Source of the DNA: Micropterix aruncella
Lineage: Eukaryota > Arthropoda > Insecta > Lepidoptera > Micropterigidae
Length of the DNA: 64,000 nucleotides
Assembly: GCA_944548615.1 (NCBI GenBank)
Contig: OX155955.1
Span: 2,496,340 to 2,560,339 of the forward strand
Direction of reading: 5' to 3'
Of the stretch, positions 1 to 10,689 are shown one piece after another. Below the pieces are notes generated by a model. The model was not told the DNA's origin and searched no databases. It saw nothing but the letters and a program-made list of their open reading frames with translations. Numbering within the stretch: position 1 is the first letter of the stretch; the number at the start of each line of letters is the position of its first letter. The translations under genes and the position numbers were made by a program.

Positions 1-85
1 GGTTTCCAACCTTTAGAAAGTTTCGTTTTAAAAAATAAATTGGCTATCGCATTTACTTTCGAAAGTAATGTGAACGCGTGTGTGT

Positions 86-330
86 ATACGTGTGTGTATA
101 AGTGTCTACGTGTGTGTATTCCTCCACGATAGCGCCCAAACGGTTCATCCGATTGAGCTGAAATTTGGCACGCAGGCATTATTTGATCATGGCAAGAGTT
201 AAAAAGATTGTGGTTGAAATTTCGTCCACCAGGGGCGCGCTAGTCATACTTCAATCTCGATATATTGGACTTAAAGACTTGAAATTCGGTGCACAGATGC
301 GTCGTTGGGCCGAAACCATGTTGTCAATTT
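86..330 (+). repeat. Dispersed repeat family A, copy 1
   Basis: The segment contains TATTCCTCCACGATAGCG followed by CGATTGAGCTGAAATTTGGCA. The same order of motifs recurs at 13511-13745 (+), and on the minus strand at 3095-3240 and 3960-4126. The shared tail includes GTGGTTGAAAT, a GGGCGC-like motif and TTGGACTTAAAGA. It is preceded by a TG/TA-rich run with several GTGTGTATA-like units. This is a dispersed non-coding repeat of unknown class. Bases 1-85 hold nothing else I recognise. Confidence 0.6.
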
Positions 331-640
331 TGGTTAGAATATCTCTTATACAAGCAAAACAAATAATTTTTAATTTCCGCTCTTCTTTAATATTTAATTT
401 AAGATAATACTACATCATATTGAAAAATATCCATTTTAATACCACGAAATTTGCGATCATAATCACCTGACACAATTACCATTAGGGGACGGGGGGCTTG
501 TCTGCTCGCTGGAAAAGTCATGGGGTGAAACAAGCGATATTTTTTTCGGTTCCTTGCTTTTGTTTTGATTATAACCATTGCCGAAAATCCACTTTCACAC
601 TTGTGGCAACTTAAACTCTTCTCAATTTGTGACAAATGGG
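331..640. other. Unassigned AT-rich interval
   Basis: No repeat family or coding similarity is recognised between family A copy 1 and the LINE relic that follows. Short open frames here have no recognisable motifs. Confidence 0.4.
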
Positions 641-651
641 ATCAGTATTAT

Positions 652-1316
652 CGAGATTTGTCCGATAATGCAAAAAAATATGTTCGGGATCTAGGTGTTC
701 TTTTAGATAGGAAGTTATTATTTAACTCCCACATAGATAACATCACGAAAAAAGCATTATAATATGCTTTTTTACGTTATAGTATGTTAGGATTCGTACT
801 TCGAACTTCAAAATATTTCGCAGTTAAACATTCTCTCTTACTCTTGTACTACGGTTTCGTCCGCAGTCACCTAGAATATACTTCTCAAATTTGATCTCCT
901 AGCTATAATATTCACGTAAAGAGAATTGAACGAATTCAAAATAAGTTCTTGAAACATTTGAATTATCGCTCTGCTTAACCTTTCCCAATTACAACGAAGC
1001 AGCTACATTTCATGGGCTTCAATCCTTACAATAAAAAAAAAATGCGCAGACGTGGTGTTTTTCCATAAATTATTGACATTGATTATTCTAATCTTCTTGA
1101 AATGGTATCTTTCCGTGTACCATCGCGACCCATTTGCCAAACGGAGTTATTCCACCTTCCGCAGGCTAGCACTAATTATGCACAAATTTGTTTCATGTAT
1201 AGGGTATGTAAAATTTGTAATACGCAGTACGGCGATTTTGACGTATTCAATACGTTATCTATCGCTATTAAGAAAGCAATGATTAATGACGATGTTGACA
1301 TATCATTGTAATCGCA
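652..1316 (+). pseudogene. LINE reverse transcriptase C-terminal relic (family J1, copy 1)
   Basis: Translation of the plus strand gives VRDLGVLLDRKLLFNSHID, then in neighbouring frames LGFVLRTSKYF, LEYTSQI, RIERIQNKFLKHL and finally LEMVSFRVPSRPICQTELFH. This order is that of the region just downstream of the RT catalytic core of Jockey/CR1-group LINEs, ending with the conserved arginine-rich C-terminal strand motif. Several stops and frameshifts are present and the catalytic YADD-type motif is missing, so this is a 5'-truncated dead copy. The following bases to about 1480 contain ACTCCTTCCTTCCCAGTTTCC, resembling the 3' UTR after the copies at 10.7 and 44.0 kb. Clade assignment is by general similarity only. 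Confidence 0.75.
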
Positions 1317-1480
1317 ATATATAATAATAATAATAATATGTATTCAAGAAAATCTTTAAATAATATGTATGACTATATTATGGAACGTGTATTTACATAA
1401 AATTTTATTTACTTATTATGACTCCTTCCTTCCCAGTTTCCACCTCTTCCTATGTGTGTTTATTCTTAAGAAAAAAAAAT

Positions 1481-2569
1481 AATATTGTTCAGTGTTTAAA
1501 TTATGAATGTTTAAGTGGAAACATGTAATAAGCTTTATTTTTTAAACATAATAATTTTGTATCAAATGTTTTGTAACAGCTGTATGTTTCCTTAACACTA
1601 AAAAAATAAAATAACAATGGACCCCCGCCAATACTATTTCGTCAAAATGTTGCTAGTTGTGTTTTCGAAATTTATTTAAAATTTATTGTTTTTGCGAATT
1701 TCAAGCAATTGGTGCTTTGGCTTCAATTCTAGTATTTGTGGGCCTTTCTTCAAAAAACTGCAAGCTAAATTTATCTATGGCCTATATACATCGAGTTGAG
1801 CATGGACAAATTTGGCATGCTAAATTTATCAACAATCACCCACCTGGAAATATTACTTCATCCACTGAAAAGGGCCTTAGCTCACAAGCATTAACTTGGA
1901 GATTTTCCAAATCAGGAAGATATTTGCTGATAAAGCGTACTACTGGTGACAAGTAGAGTTGTTTCATTTGTGAATGAGCAATTTTCTAAGTCACTAACTA
2001 ATCCTCAATGATTAGTAATTAGGTATATAGCTGGATCGGATAAAGATCATTTTGTTGATAGTTTGTTTTGTGACTGATTAATGATCCAAACCCCGTCTTC
2101 ATCTTTACTCTTAGAAAATCCCATTTCACTCCTTTGGGGTTGAATACCCCCCCCCCCCACCCAGTTTGAGAATCGCTAATTTATAGAAATAGACAATCTA
2201 ACGCCGATCGGACTAACTTATCCATACAGCACTGGCGAATACGGAACGTCGAGAGACATATACTGTGCGATCGTGTTCATACCCAGGTGTGCGATTTATC
2301 GTGCGCTCGATCAATAATTTAAAACAGTTGACGACGTATGGGCCGGTCAAATCAGAGGGTTGAGCATGCGACAAGCGTCAAATTCATCGCTCGCTCGTCG
2401 CTCAAAGATAAATAAAGAGAGATAGATTGGAAGCCGACCGTGCTATGGAATTTTACCTACCTTATCCATTAATATTACATATTATATTATTTAAACTACG
2501 TCTGTTGTGCGTTAATAACTCGAGAGCCACTAGCTGATTTCAATTGGGTTTGCGTTATTAACTTCTTCT
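1481..2569. other. Unassigned interval with a 99-codon open frame and a poly-C tract
   Basis: A plus-strand open frame at 1657-1956 encodes 99 residues that I do not recognise. Its codon content and flanks give no sign that it is a gene. A run of 13 C sits at about 2147-2159. The rest shows no recognisable repeat or coding similarity. Confidence 0.4.
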
Positions 2570-2760
2570 TCTTCTTCATCATCAGCACGCATTCGCCCAC
2601 CGTTGGGCATACGCCTCTCCATCCGGATCGGTTGTCCGTTCCCTCATCCAGACAGGTCCAGCTGTCTCCTTGATGTCATCGGACCATCGGGCCGGTGGTC
2701 TGCCCACACTTCTTCTGCCTAGCCGGGGTCTCCACTCCAAAACGCGCTTGCTCCACCGTT
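2570..2760 (-). pseudogene. RTE-type LINE C-terminal fragment
   Basis: The minus strand from about 2758 to 2588 reads RWSKRVLEWRPRLGRRSVG, then RPPARWSDDIK, ETAGPVWMRE and EAYAQRWANA without a stop. This order is characteristic of the extreme C-terminus of endonuclease-reverse transcriptases of the RTE type, where a GRP.RW.DD motif is followed by a W..A..R element and a Y...W terminus. Only about 57 codons remain, and the RT and endonuclease domains are absent. The trailing GAAGAAGAAG-like run at 2560-2575 (minus strand) may be the element's simple-repeat tail. Confidence 0.75.
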
Positions 2761-3094
2761 CTTAACTATTGGTTATTTACATTACTGTTTCCAATCATTT
2801 TGATAAACGGACGGACAAAATAGGCACAATTGAAATCGTCGTTAAAAAGTCCAAATAGAAGTTTCCAATACAATAGTAGAAAAATCGGTTGTGTAATCCC
2901 AAGACTTTCCCGGCAAGTAGACAAGCCCCTGTCAACACCCCCCCCCCTCCTTCCCGCCTTAAACTCAACCTACCCCGCGCGCCAATTCGTAGTATATTTG
3001 CAGTACTTTCCGTGGTAATAAAATGGTATTTTTCGAAAGATAATGTATTATTTCTTAAATATGGCGGCCTTTAAATATTATATGCGTCGCTTGT

Positions 3095-3240
3095 ATACGA
3101 GATACTCCAACCAAAAGGTTTTCACAACAAGGTTTCGGTGCAACGAGGCATCTGTGTACCGAATTTCAAGTCTCTAACTGCAATATTTAAAGATTTAAGT
3201 ATAACTAGTGCGCCCTCTAGTGGACGATTTCAACCACAGA
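3095..3240 (-). repeat. Dispersed repeat family A, minus-strand copy
   Basis: The reverse complement carries CTGTGGTTGAAATCGTCCAC, GAGGGCGCACTAGT and GACTTGAAATTCGGTACACAG in the same order as the copy at 86-330. The copy is 5'-truncated. Confidence 0.6.
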
Positions 3241-3959
3241 ACCTTCACCAATGTGAGGGACCAACCCCTCACAAGACTCCAAATTATTCGATGTGATGTG
3301 GCGGTGTCAACTTACGAGTTATCTCCGTATTTAAAGGCGGTTTTGATGAAGTAGAAGATATTTATTGATTGAATCGATTGAATATTGCCAGTTATAACGC
3401 TTGCCGAATTAACGAGTGCCCGGATTACTTTATCGAGACGCGAGGGTTGCGCGACGGCGGTTATGTAGGAGAGTGGATGAGGATTGTATGTGTGCTCCTA
3501 GTATCTTGTACTGGGCACGGCTCGAGTCTGTGGGATTACAGACTGATGCTTCGAGACTCAGGGAAAATGAGGAAAGGAAACCAAGGAGCCGGATCCGTTG
3601 AGCGACCTCGTAGAGGGGTACCGGATATGCCGTCGCAACCTTGGGGGGAGGGAAGTATTATTTTATATTTACCTACAAAGTATATATTTATTTATATATG
3701 TACGTGTGTATTTATATGTATATACCTAATTTAATATTATTACGCTTTATTATTTTGGAGACATATCTATCTTCGTAAATTTAACATAATAATATACAAA
3801 GATAATACAGCAAGTTACGAAAACCACTCTACCTTATCTTATGTATATTAAGCCTACCTCAGTACAGGCGAGGCCTAGTTAGGATGGCTTTGAATTTAAA
3901 AATATATGTAATACTATAGATTAATAAAAAAAATGAATTTGAATTTGAATTTCTACTTT
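3241..3959. other. Unassigned interval ending in a LINE-like tail
   Basis: Open frames at 3369-3734 and 3416-3601 have no recognisable motifs. From about 3850 the text GGCCTAGTTAGGATGGCTTT followed by A-rich and GAATTT repeats looks like a retroposon 3' tail on the plus strand. A similar GGCCTAGTTAGG occurs near 58283. No coding part can be attached to it. Confidence 0.35.
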
Positions 3960-4126
3960 ACGCACATTTCACATTTCTACGCCATGATCAAATTTCAGCT
4001 CAGTCGGATGAAACGCTTGGGCGTTATCGTGGAGGAATACACATATTCTATGGCCAAAATATTGTCTGATTTAAAAGAATCAGCTTTTTCAAAACCCTTG
4101 CACTTTTTTGCCGCTGGCTCCCTAAC
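3960..4126 (-). repeat. Dispersed repeat family A, longer minus-strand copy
   Basis: The reverse complement begins ATGTGTATTCCTCCACGATA and CATCCGACTGAGCTGAAATT, as in copies at 0.1 and 13.5 kb. On the plus strand the copy also contains the motif complementary to AGCCAGCGGCAAAAAAGTGC, found again at 57066 (+) and near 57420 (-). It ends directly against the MITE at 4130. Confidence 0.55.
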
Positions 4127-4129
4127 TAT

Positions 4130-4518
4130 AAGGGCCGGGCCACACGATGCGGCGCGGCCGCGGCGCGGCGTCCTACATACAAATATCCATGGTATGTCAC
4201 ACGGTGCGTTCCGGCGTCGCACGGCACGAAAACCGGGGATATGCGCCGGAGCGGAACCGCTCAGTTGTTAAGTGCAGTCGAAGGAGGGTACATGCTTGCC
4301 TGTTTCAATTGTTTTCAAGTATTTTTTGAAATTTTCAATCGAAGTGTTTAAAACGAGTACCACTGAAGATATTGGCACTTGACAACCTAATTTCACTAAT
4401 TCTACGTACAATTAACTACAACACTATTCGCCCACTGCGGCGTCGTAGTAACGTTGCGGCGCCGCACCGTGAAATCTTTGCGGTGCGGCGCCGCACCGCA
4501 TCGTGTGGACCGGCTCTA
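4130..4518. mobile_element. GC-rich MITE with terminal inverted repeats
   Basis: The left end reads AAGGGCCGGGCCACACGATG and the right end, reverse-complemented, reads TTAGAGCCGGTCCACACGAT, so the two ends are inverted repeats of over 20 bp with few mismatches. The subterminal regions continue as palindromic GGTGCGGCGCCGCACC blocks. The body is about 390 bp with no transposase. The GC content is strikingly higher than the flanks. No clear target-site duplication was found, so the superfamily is not assigned. Confidence 0.7.
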
Positions 4519-4785
4519 ATGCGATAGTGGAAGCGAATCCGTCGCAAACTACGCAACGCAAGTGACAAAACATTGAGTTATTTGAGTAAAATTGGCAAAG
4601 TAAAAGAAGCTCAAATTGGTAAATATATATCTTCTAGCCGTATTCGGCCATAGCGATTGCATTCTAGATTCTTTTTTTTTTATCGTTGGGGGTTTTGCTG
4701 GTGAGCCCTCAGGTGACTGATGTAGCCGATCTTGGCTTTGATGCACATTTGGCGCAAGTCAAGACACCATCGACGTAATTATACT
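4519..4785. other. Unassigned interval
   Basis: Contains a T-rich run near 4672-4681 and the text GGTGAGCCCTCAGGTGACTG. It may be the 3' tail of the minus-strand LINE fragment that follows, but this is not shown. Confidence 0.3.
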
Positions 4786-5345
4786 TTATGGCCGCCGGTG
4801 GTCGGTCCTTTAGCTCGTCGGCGCTTGGCATCTGTCGAGCAGCCTCTTCTTTTCAAAATCATCTACATTGCCCTGCACTAGCAGTCTCCATCCTGGGCGA
4901 TCTTTCGCTTTACTCTCCCACTGAGAGGGTTCAATGTTGCACCTTTTCATATGCCTCTTCTGAGCATCCTTGTATCTGAGGAGCTGGTCGCCTTGTTTCC
5001 GCTTGCCGTTATTTAGTTGAGCGTAAAAGATACGCTTTGCCACTCTCTCATCAGGCATACGGGAGACATGTCCGCACCATCTCAGCTGTCGTCGCATCAT
5101 GTATGCTTCTATTCCGCTGACTAGCGCGTCGAAGAACTTCCGTGTTCCTCACACGGTCCGACCACTTGATGTTCATTAAGTCGCGTAGGCATCGAAGGTG
5201 GAATTTGTCAAGTGCGCGAATGTGCTTTCGGTATGGGCACCATGTCTCTGACGAGTAGAGGAGGTTTGGGAGGACGATCGCCATGTAGACAGTAACTAAT
5301 ATTTTTTGAGGTAAATGGATGTAACCTAAACTCACAACCACTCAT
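4786..5345 (-). pseudogene. LINE reverse transcriptase C-terminal fragment with one frameshift
   Basis: The minus strand from 5341 reads [20 protein letters not shown], then [32 protein letters not shown]. It resumes in another frame as [40 protein letters not shown] and [18 protein letters not shown]. This is the thumb and C-terminal zone of RTE/craniofacial-protein-2-like LINE polyproteins (L.YG.ETW, RF...LR, W.D...N, RW.GH..RM). One +1-type frameshift lies near 5105-5130. The endonuclease and the catalytic RT core are absent, so the copy is 5'-truncated. It differs from the J1 family in sequence. Confidence 0.8.
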
Positions 5346-6175
5346 TTTAATTTCATAAAATATTTAGTTCCAAGTATATAAAATATATATTTTTTAAATT
5401 CACTAAGCGACATAAGAAGTGCCAATGTCTTTTTTTCTATCTAGTCGTCCACAATGATCACCAAATCGGTGCATTTTTATATATTACACTGACAAACCGC
5501 ATGTTTGTAAAACGTCCTTCTCGTTATCACCGAGTCGAAGACCTTCAGATTGCTTTGAATTAGAATACGGATTCTTAGAGCATTGTCAACGGTGTGTTTG
5601 TAAGGCGATGCATATCTACCTGGAAAACCAGTTCGTCGGAGGTGTGCGGATGGTGACTTTTTGTTGAGCAAGGACAAGCGATTCTTACCTGGAACAAAAG
5701 AAAAATATATTTGTAAAAATATAGACGAGGTTTTGGTTGATAATGTGTCCGGCCGTGGGCCGTGCATATACTTATTATTTGGCTGATGACTTAGCATAAT
5801 ATCCTTCAATCTACTCCTTACCACTATAAAACAGCTGGAGGACGTTTTAATAAAAAAAAAACATAAAGGAGATAGGCCACCCTTTCTATGTATGATCTGA
5901 CCGAATGCGAGGGCCATGACTTTACAAATATTATACCAATTTAAATGATAATGATATTTGTACTTTTAGTTTTTAAATGCACGATTTAGCTTTAATTTGA
6001 TTATTTAAAGCTTTACTGGCTACTTTGGATATTACAACAACTTTTAGTACGCATCTATTCGAATTATTGACTATTTAAATTATTAGGCGTCTATGTTGAT
6101 TAATTATTTAACTTTTTACTGGCTATTTTAGTTATTATAATACCTTTAGAAGGTACCCATTCAAATTATTACCTA
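5346..6175. other. Unassigned AT-rich interval
   Basis: The longest open frame (5477-5917, minus, 146 codons) has no motif I recognise. From about 5940 to 6170 the text repeats loosely spaced TTTAACTTTTTACTGGCTAT-like blocks near 6000, 6110 and 6120, a diverged local duplication. Nothing else is supported. Confidence 0.35.
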
Positions 6176-6846
6176 CTAGCTGTTGCCCGCGGCTTCGCTT
6201 CGGGTAAAGTTTCGAATCGATTCGTTAAATCAAATAGGGTGGCGTTTATTTGCCTTTTTAGATACTTTTGGATAAATATTGTAAGACGTCCCCGTCAGAT
6301 GCACGCTACCTTCCTCAAAGACCTACAAGTCTTATTCCTCGCCACCCGCGCCGCTTTCCGCTTTACCCCGACCTAGGTATTTCGAGGTGCTTGCACGCGT
6401 CACTAATTTCAAGATATCTCTATAACTGTAACAGCTAAAAACTTACAGTAAATGGCTAATTGTATCTATATTTAACACCCTTGATAATAAATTATTTTTC
6501 TTATTTTTTTGAGACATAAAAGCAGTTATTGTAGCTTAAATATAAAAGTTGGATATATGCTGTCATCGACTTTTTATAGATCTCTTTGAGGCCGATAGCT
6601 TTGTCATGTATTGTTTTCACATAGATACATATATCAACCCGTTTTGTCAGCGTACGCCAATAAAACAACTCACCAGCTTATTTTTCTCCGACTTGGTTTA
6701 CAAATATCATGATCGTATTGAAAACCAAAATTTATCGCAATAGCCTATAGCACTCAACGATAATGAAGCTTTCCATTAGTGAAAGAAGTTTTGAAATCGG
6801 ATGAGTAGTTTCAGATATAACTCCCTACATACAAACTTAGAAACAT
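6176..6846 (-). mobile_element. Non-autonomous Helitron, degraded
   Basis: The minus strand ends in GCCGCGGGCAACAGCTAG at 6176, followed by T, the canonical Helitron CTAG terminus with A/T insertion. The 5' part near 6846 reads AAGTTTGTATGTAGGGAG and CCGATTTCAAAACTTCTTTC, matching the 5' portions of the copies at 49555-49814 and 54240-54392. The very 5' TC terminus is lost. No Rep/Hel protein is encoded. Confidence 0.6.
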
Positions 6847-6855
6847 TGTTCTAAC

Positions 6856-6932
6856 ATATGTATGGCAAGAGTGCCTTCCGATAGTCTGATCAGACTATCG
6901 TATAGAAAAATCTGACATATTGTATTGCCGGC
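6856..6932. mobile_element. Truncated MITE (right end of the family at 6933)
   Basis: The text ATAGTCTGATCAGACTATCG followed by TATAGAAAAATC and GCCGGCCT matches the right-hand end of the complete copy at 6933-7174, against which it abuts. It is a partial tandem neighbour. Confidence 0.5.
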
Positions 6933-7174
6933 CTAAGGCCGGGAACACACGTAAGATTTTAGATTTTTTCTAAACGATAGTAGGATACAATAGTCTGATC
7001 AGATTATCGGAAGGCACTCTTACCATACATACTCTTGCCATCCGACAGTCGGATCAGACGTGTATTGAATGTTCGAACAAGTTTATAGCAAGAGCGCCAT
7101 TTGTATTGATAGTCTGATCAGACTAACGGATTCGACTATCGTATAGAAAAATCGGACGTGTATAGCCGGCCTAA
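6933..7174. mobile_element. Fold-back MITE with about 75-bp inverted arms
   Basis: The left arm begins CTAAGGCCGGGAACACACGT and contains AACGATAGT and ATAGTCTGATCAGA. The reverse complement of the right end begins TTTAGGCCGGCTATACACGT, then GATTTTTCTATACGATAGT and TTAGTCTGATCAGA. The arms match over about 75 bp with mismatches. The centre holds a nested inverted GGCAAGAGTG/CACTCTTACC pair shared with the upstream fragment. No coding capacity. Confidence 0.65.
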
Positions 7175-8799
7175 AGGTCCATTAGAACGGTGATCGTAAA
7201 TAATTTCATGTTCATATTTTTCCTATTTTAGTTTACTGCAAGTAGAATTTATAATATATAATATTATATTTATTGTTAAAATTTATAAAAAAATATAGTT
7301 TTAGTTGGATATTTTTTCAAATGTATATTTTTTAAATGAAATCGACAAGTTGTTAGAACTTGTATATTATTGCGGCTACCTAGCACATACGCTGCACAAA
7401 AAACCCCGGAAAGGGGTAGGTTGACTCACTCGAAATGGTTATCAAACATGAGATTTACAATGAAATATACAACTATTGTATTGCCTTATGACTATCAAAC
7501 AAAACTCTGAAGCTAGAAGGTTTACTGTATATATAGTATTTTTAATTCAAAGTTTGATATGTACTTTAAAAAAAACGAAAGTAAAAATTGCACCTACAAG
7601 TTCCGGTAGGTTGGCACAACTTAAATATCTCGCAAGTTGCTACGGCTCTAGAAATGCGTTCGACCGACTTTGGTTTTTCATTGTTGAACTGGTCATACAC
7701 TGGTCATATAAAAAAAACAAGTCCTTCAACTGGCTTTAGGGACCACAATAAAAATGACCAACCTTCCGGAAATATCGCAGAGTTAGTCTGATGTGCGTAC
7801 GTAACCAATACATTCAAGCGTGGACTCCACGAAAATATTCCACTATAAATAATTCAAAGAGATTTTCGCCCAGGGTCTTATATACACAGAGATCAATCTA
7901 AGTTTGGAAGTTAGCAGACACTTTCAAAGAGAAGCCCTGTGTTTAAATGGCGGCTATTTTTAGCGATCGCAACAATTCATAGAGCGACGACTAATAGCAG
8001 CGATCGCTTATAGCAGACGATCGGTGGGCTGTGAGGGTTGAGGGGAGATAGGGTGGTGCCAAGGTCGCGGCGCAGAAAGACGGGGTCACCGTGGGGAGGT
8101 TGGCGCTCCTCGGACCCTCAAGGTGATCCGCGCCGACGACAGCGACGCAGAACAAGGTGACGACCGCGCGAGACGCAGGAATCCCACTGCCTGCCTACGC
8201 TATCCCGGCCTGCCAACCGACAGCGCCCATCCAGGGATACGCACTTACGAATGCCACCTTTCACGGTGTTTCCAATCGTATTGTAGTCCCATACCTCGCC
8301 GCTTTAACCGCCCTATCTATACACACGTACACGATACGGCCGCTATATTATCGCCCGAACGCAACAACCCGTACGTACCACTTACGTTCGAGTACGTTCA
8401 AATACAAAAAAAAAAGAAACGAAACCCACAAAGCGTACATGAAAGTCAACGTGTTCCTATGATTCTAAATACCAAAAGGGTAATAAATTGGACTGCTGTG
8501 TAAAAAAAATGTCTGGTATATTTTAAACAAGTATTGTTATTAGGAAATCTAAAGAAAAACACCCAACGATTTTTAACGTGATTCTTGAATAATAACCTAA
8601 AGGTAGGGCGGTTAATTGACATCTCCTTTGCTTGTCCTTCAAACAATAATTCAAATAATTTTATTCATTCAAAAATATTCATTTACATTGTAATTATTGA
8701 AGAATCAGCCTAACTGGGCTATAGCCCGTACAAAGGAAGACTCTATATATGGCAATGATTTATTCATATGTGCGCACACATAGTATTAAATGAAACATA
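7175..8799. other. Unassigned interval, partly GC-richer at 7940-8350
   Basis: No coding similarity is recognised. The stretch at 7940-8350 is richer in GC and CpG than its surroundings and has overlapping open frames on the plus strand at 8123-8503 and 8157-8462, both without known motifs. It could be LTR or 5' UTR sequence of the Gag-bearing relic that follows, but no repeat end was found. Confidence 0.3.
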
Positions 8800-9480
8800 T
8801 AAAATGTGATAAACATCTTAACTTTACGAGACATTCAAAAAACGACTCCTCAGCACGTACGACACGTCAGAGGAACAGCAACTTCACAAATTTCTACACG
8901 TGACGAAGTTAAAAACACAAAGCCATCCCAAATTTTACGAAGCATGAACGAGCTGCACAAGGGAAAAATTCCTGAAAACACCTTGAAGAGGATGTGGCTG
9001 AGCTATCCACAGCCTGCAACGCAAGCCATCCTAAAATTGAACAAGGAGGAAAATGTTATCGCACTGGCAAGGATGGCGGAAATATATGAACTACACGAAA
9101 ATACGATGAAGCAGATAACTATAGAGACCTCTAATACGTCCAGATGTCGAGCGACTTCCACGGGAATAACTCACCAGACAAAACACACAATAATCCAACA
9201 ACCGCCACGGCAGCATTTACAAAAATACCCACAGTTTCAACAATGGACGACTCTTCCGGCAACAATACGTTCAACAAATTTCCTAACCAATCAGCAACTC
9301 AAACAGTGGATAGGGAACGAAATAACACCACCGGACCCCAGAACATCAATACCACCGAATTTCCGAGTCAAGCAACCACTCAAACTCTGAGTAAGGAACC
9401 AAAGAACACCACCAAACACTAGAACAGCCATACCACCGAGTTTTCGAGTCGAGCAACATCCCAAACGCTGGCTATGCAAC
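8800..9480 (+). pseudogene. Ty3/gypsy-type Gag relic
   Basis: In one frame the plus strand reads ETFKKRLLSTYDTSEEQQLH. The reading then moves to a second frame with KPSQILRSMNELHKGKIPEN, TLKRMWLSYPQPATQAIL and VIALARMAEIYEL. This matches the capsid-like domain of insect Ty3/gypsy Gag, where L..R...SE...L..LL is followed by KPSQLLR.M..L and L...WL..LP. At least one frameshift separates the two halves. Downstream the chain becomes Thr/Gln/Asn-rich with no zinc knuckle seen, and no protease, RT or integrase follows. The 194-codon open frame (8806-9390) therefore starts in the wrong frame for the first part. LTRs were not identified. Confidence 0.65.
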
Positions 9481-10212
9481 CGGTGAACATCATTTAACGC
9501 CTAGTATAGATATACCGGCACGTCATAATGTGATGGTATATGCATACGAGTACTACGAACAACACTATGGTACCACAATGGCAGCAAATTACCCTGCGCA
9601 ACAGTACGGCACCATAACGGGAGCTGGCGACAGTCAGGTAATGGACAAAAGAAATGAAAGTAAAGAGAATAAAATAAAAGAAAACACACACACGTTTAGA
9701 ACTTGAAACTTTTAACATCATAGAAACAATCAAATTTAGTTATTATCAAATATATACAATTTTAACGCAATATCGTTAAATCAAAGGCGGATTTCATTCA
9801 ACGGAACCTAACATCCACCACGGTAAACAATGAAGGAAATAGGAGTAAAAGTAATTGAGAATATGGAATATATTACTTTAAAGATCACAAAACGATTGAC
9901 TACAAATTTTCAACCGATGTTCTTGACTCGACCGCACCAGACGGTTAGTCTTTGCAATTTCGTTTGGCGGTCAGGGCAAGGACGCTCTCGCTGCGGCCTG
10001 AAAGGTGCCCTTTTGCGCCTTTGCCCTTCCCAACTTACCCACTCACAAAGTATTTTAAGAAACGAAAGCGATATGGTACGAACGTAAACAACTATTACTG
10101 ACAAGTCGATAACAATCTTCTTCTTGTAGTGCCGTCTTCTTTCTAGGGTTGGCGATCATTATAGCATTTGGGCACCCACTTTTTATTGTACTGTTTATAT
10201 AAAATACATTTA
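9481..10212. other. Unassigned interval
   Basis: The first 200 bp may continue the Gag-derived open region (Tyr/Gln-rich codons near 9540-9620). The rest, including the CpG-containing text near 9950-10040, has no recognised similarity. Confidence 0.3.
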
Positions 10213-10675
10213 GAAAATCCTGTTCTTAAGCACATTTGGGTAAAAGCCCGAAGTGCATTTGTATAGCTCATGAATCAAACTTGTTTATAACGCCTATTAC
10301 CTAGTATGCCGTATTCTCTATGAGAAAGATATCGGACATTAATTAAAGTTCAGGAATAAAATTTAGCAATTCTGGCAAGAATTTATTTATGTTATTCTAG
10401 GTAGCACTAATTATATTTTCTTATTAAAGCTTAGTTAGGAGTTGTTCGCCTAAATAAACTTAAATTGGGAAATATAATTAGGGGTAACTAAATTAAAATT
10501 ATTATTTTCTTAACAGAACTTTTAAATTACCCCTTTTATAACTGAACTTTCATTAATGTCCGATACCTTTATTACAGGGAATATGACTTATTGGGTAAAG
10601 GGCGCTTAAACAAATTATGAGGTATATAAATGCACTTCAAAGAAGTATTGAAATATGTTTAAAAACAGGATTTTT
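10213..10675. mobile_element. Long-arm fold-back element
   Basis: The left end reads AAAATCCTGTTCTTAAGCAC and the right end, reverse-complemented, reads AAAATCCTGTTTTTAAACAT. Both then share GAAGTGCATTT, ATATCGGACATTAAT or GTATCGGACATTAAT, AAAGTTCAG and CTAATTATATTT in the same order. The arms extend almost to the centre near 10440, so the roughly 460 bp are nearly one diverged inverted repeat. There is no coding capacity. The element lies just upstream of the LINE relic at 10700. Confidence 0.7.
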
Positions 10676-10689
10676 TAAATCATGGTATT

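Noticed and set aside
1657..1956. 99-codon plus-strand frame as a gene
   Set aside because: The peptide looks globular but shows no known motif, and no splice or promoter signal was convincing.
5477..5917. 146-codon minus-strand frame as a gene
   Set aside because: No recognisable domain, no supporting context and AT-rich composition. It is reported only as part of an unassigned interval.
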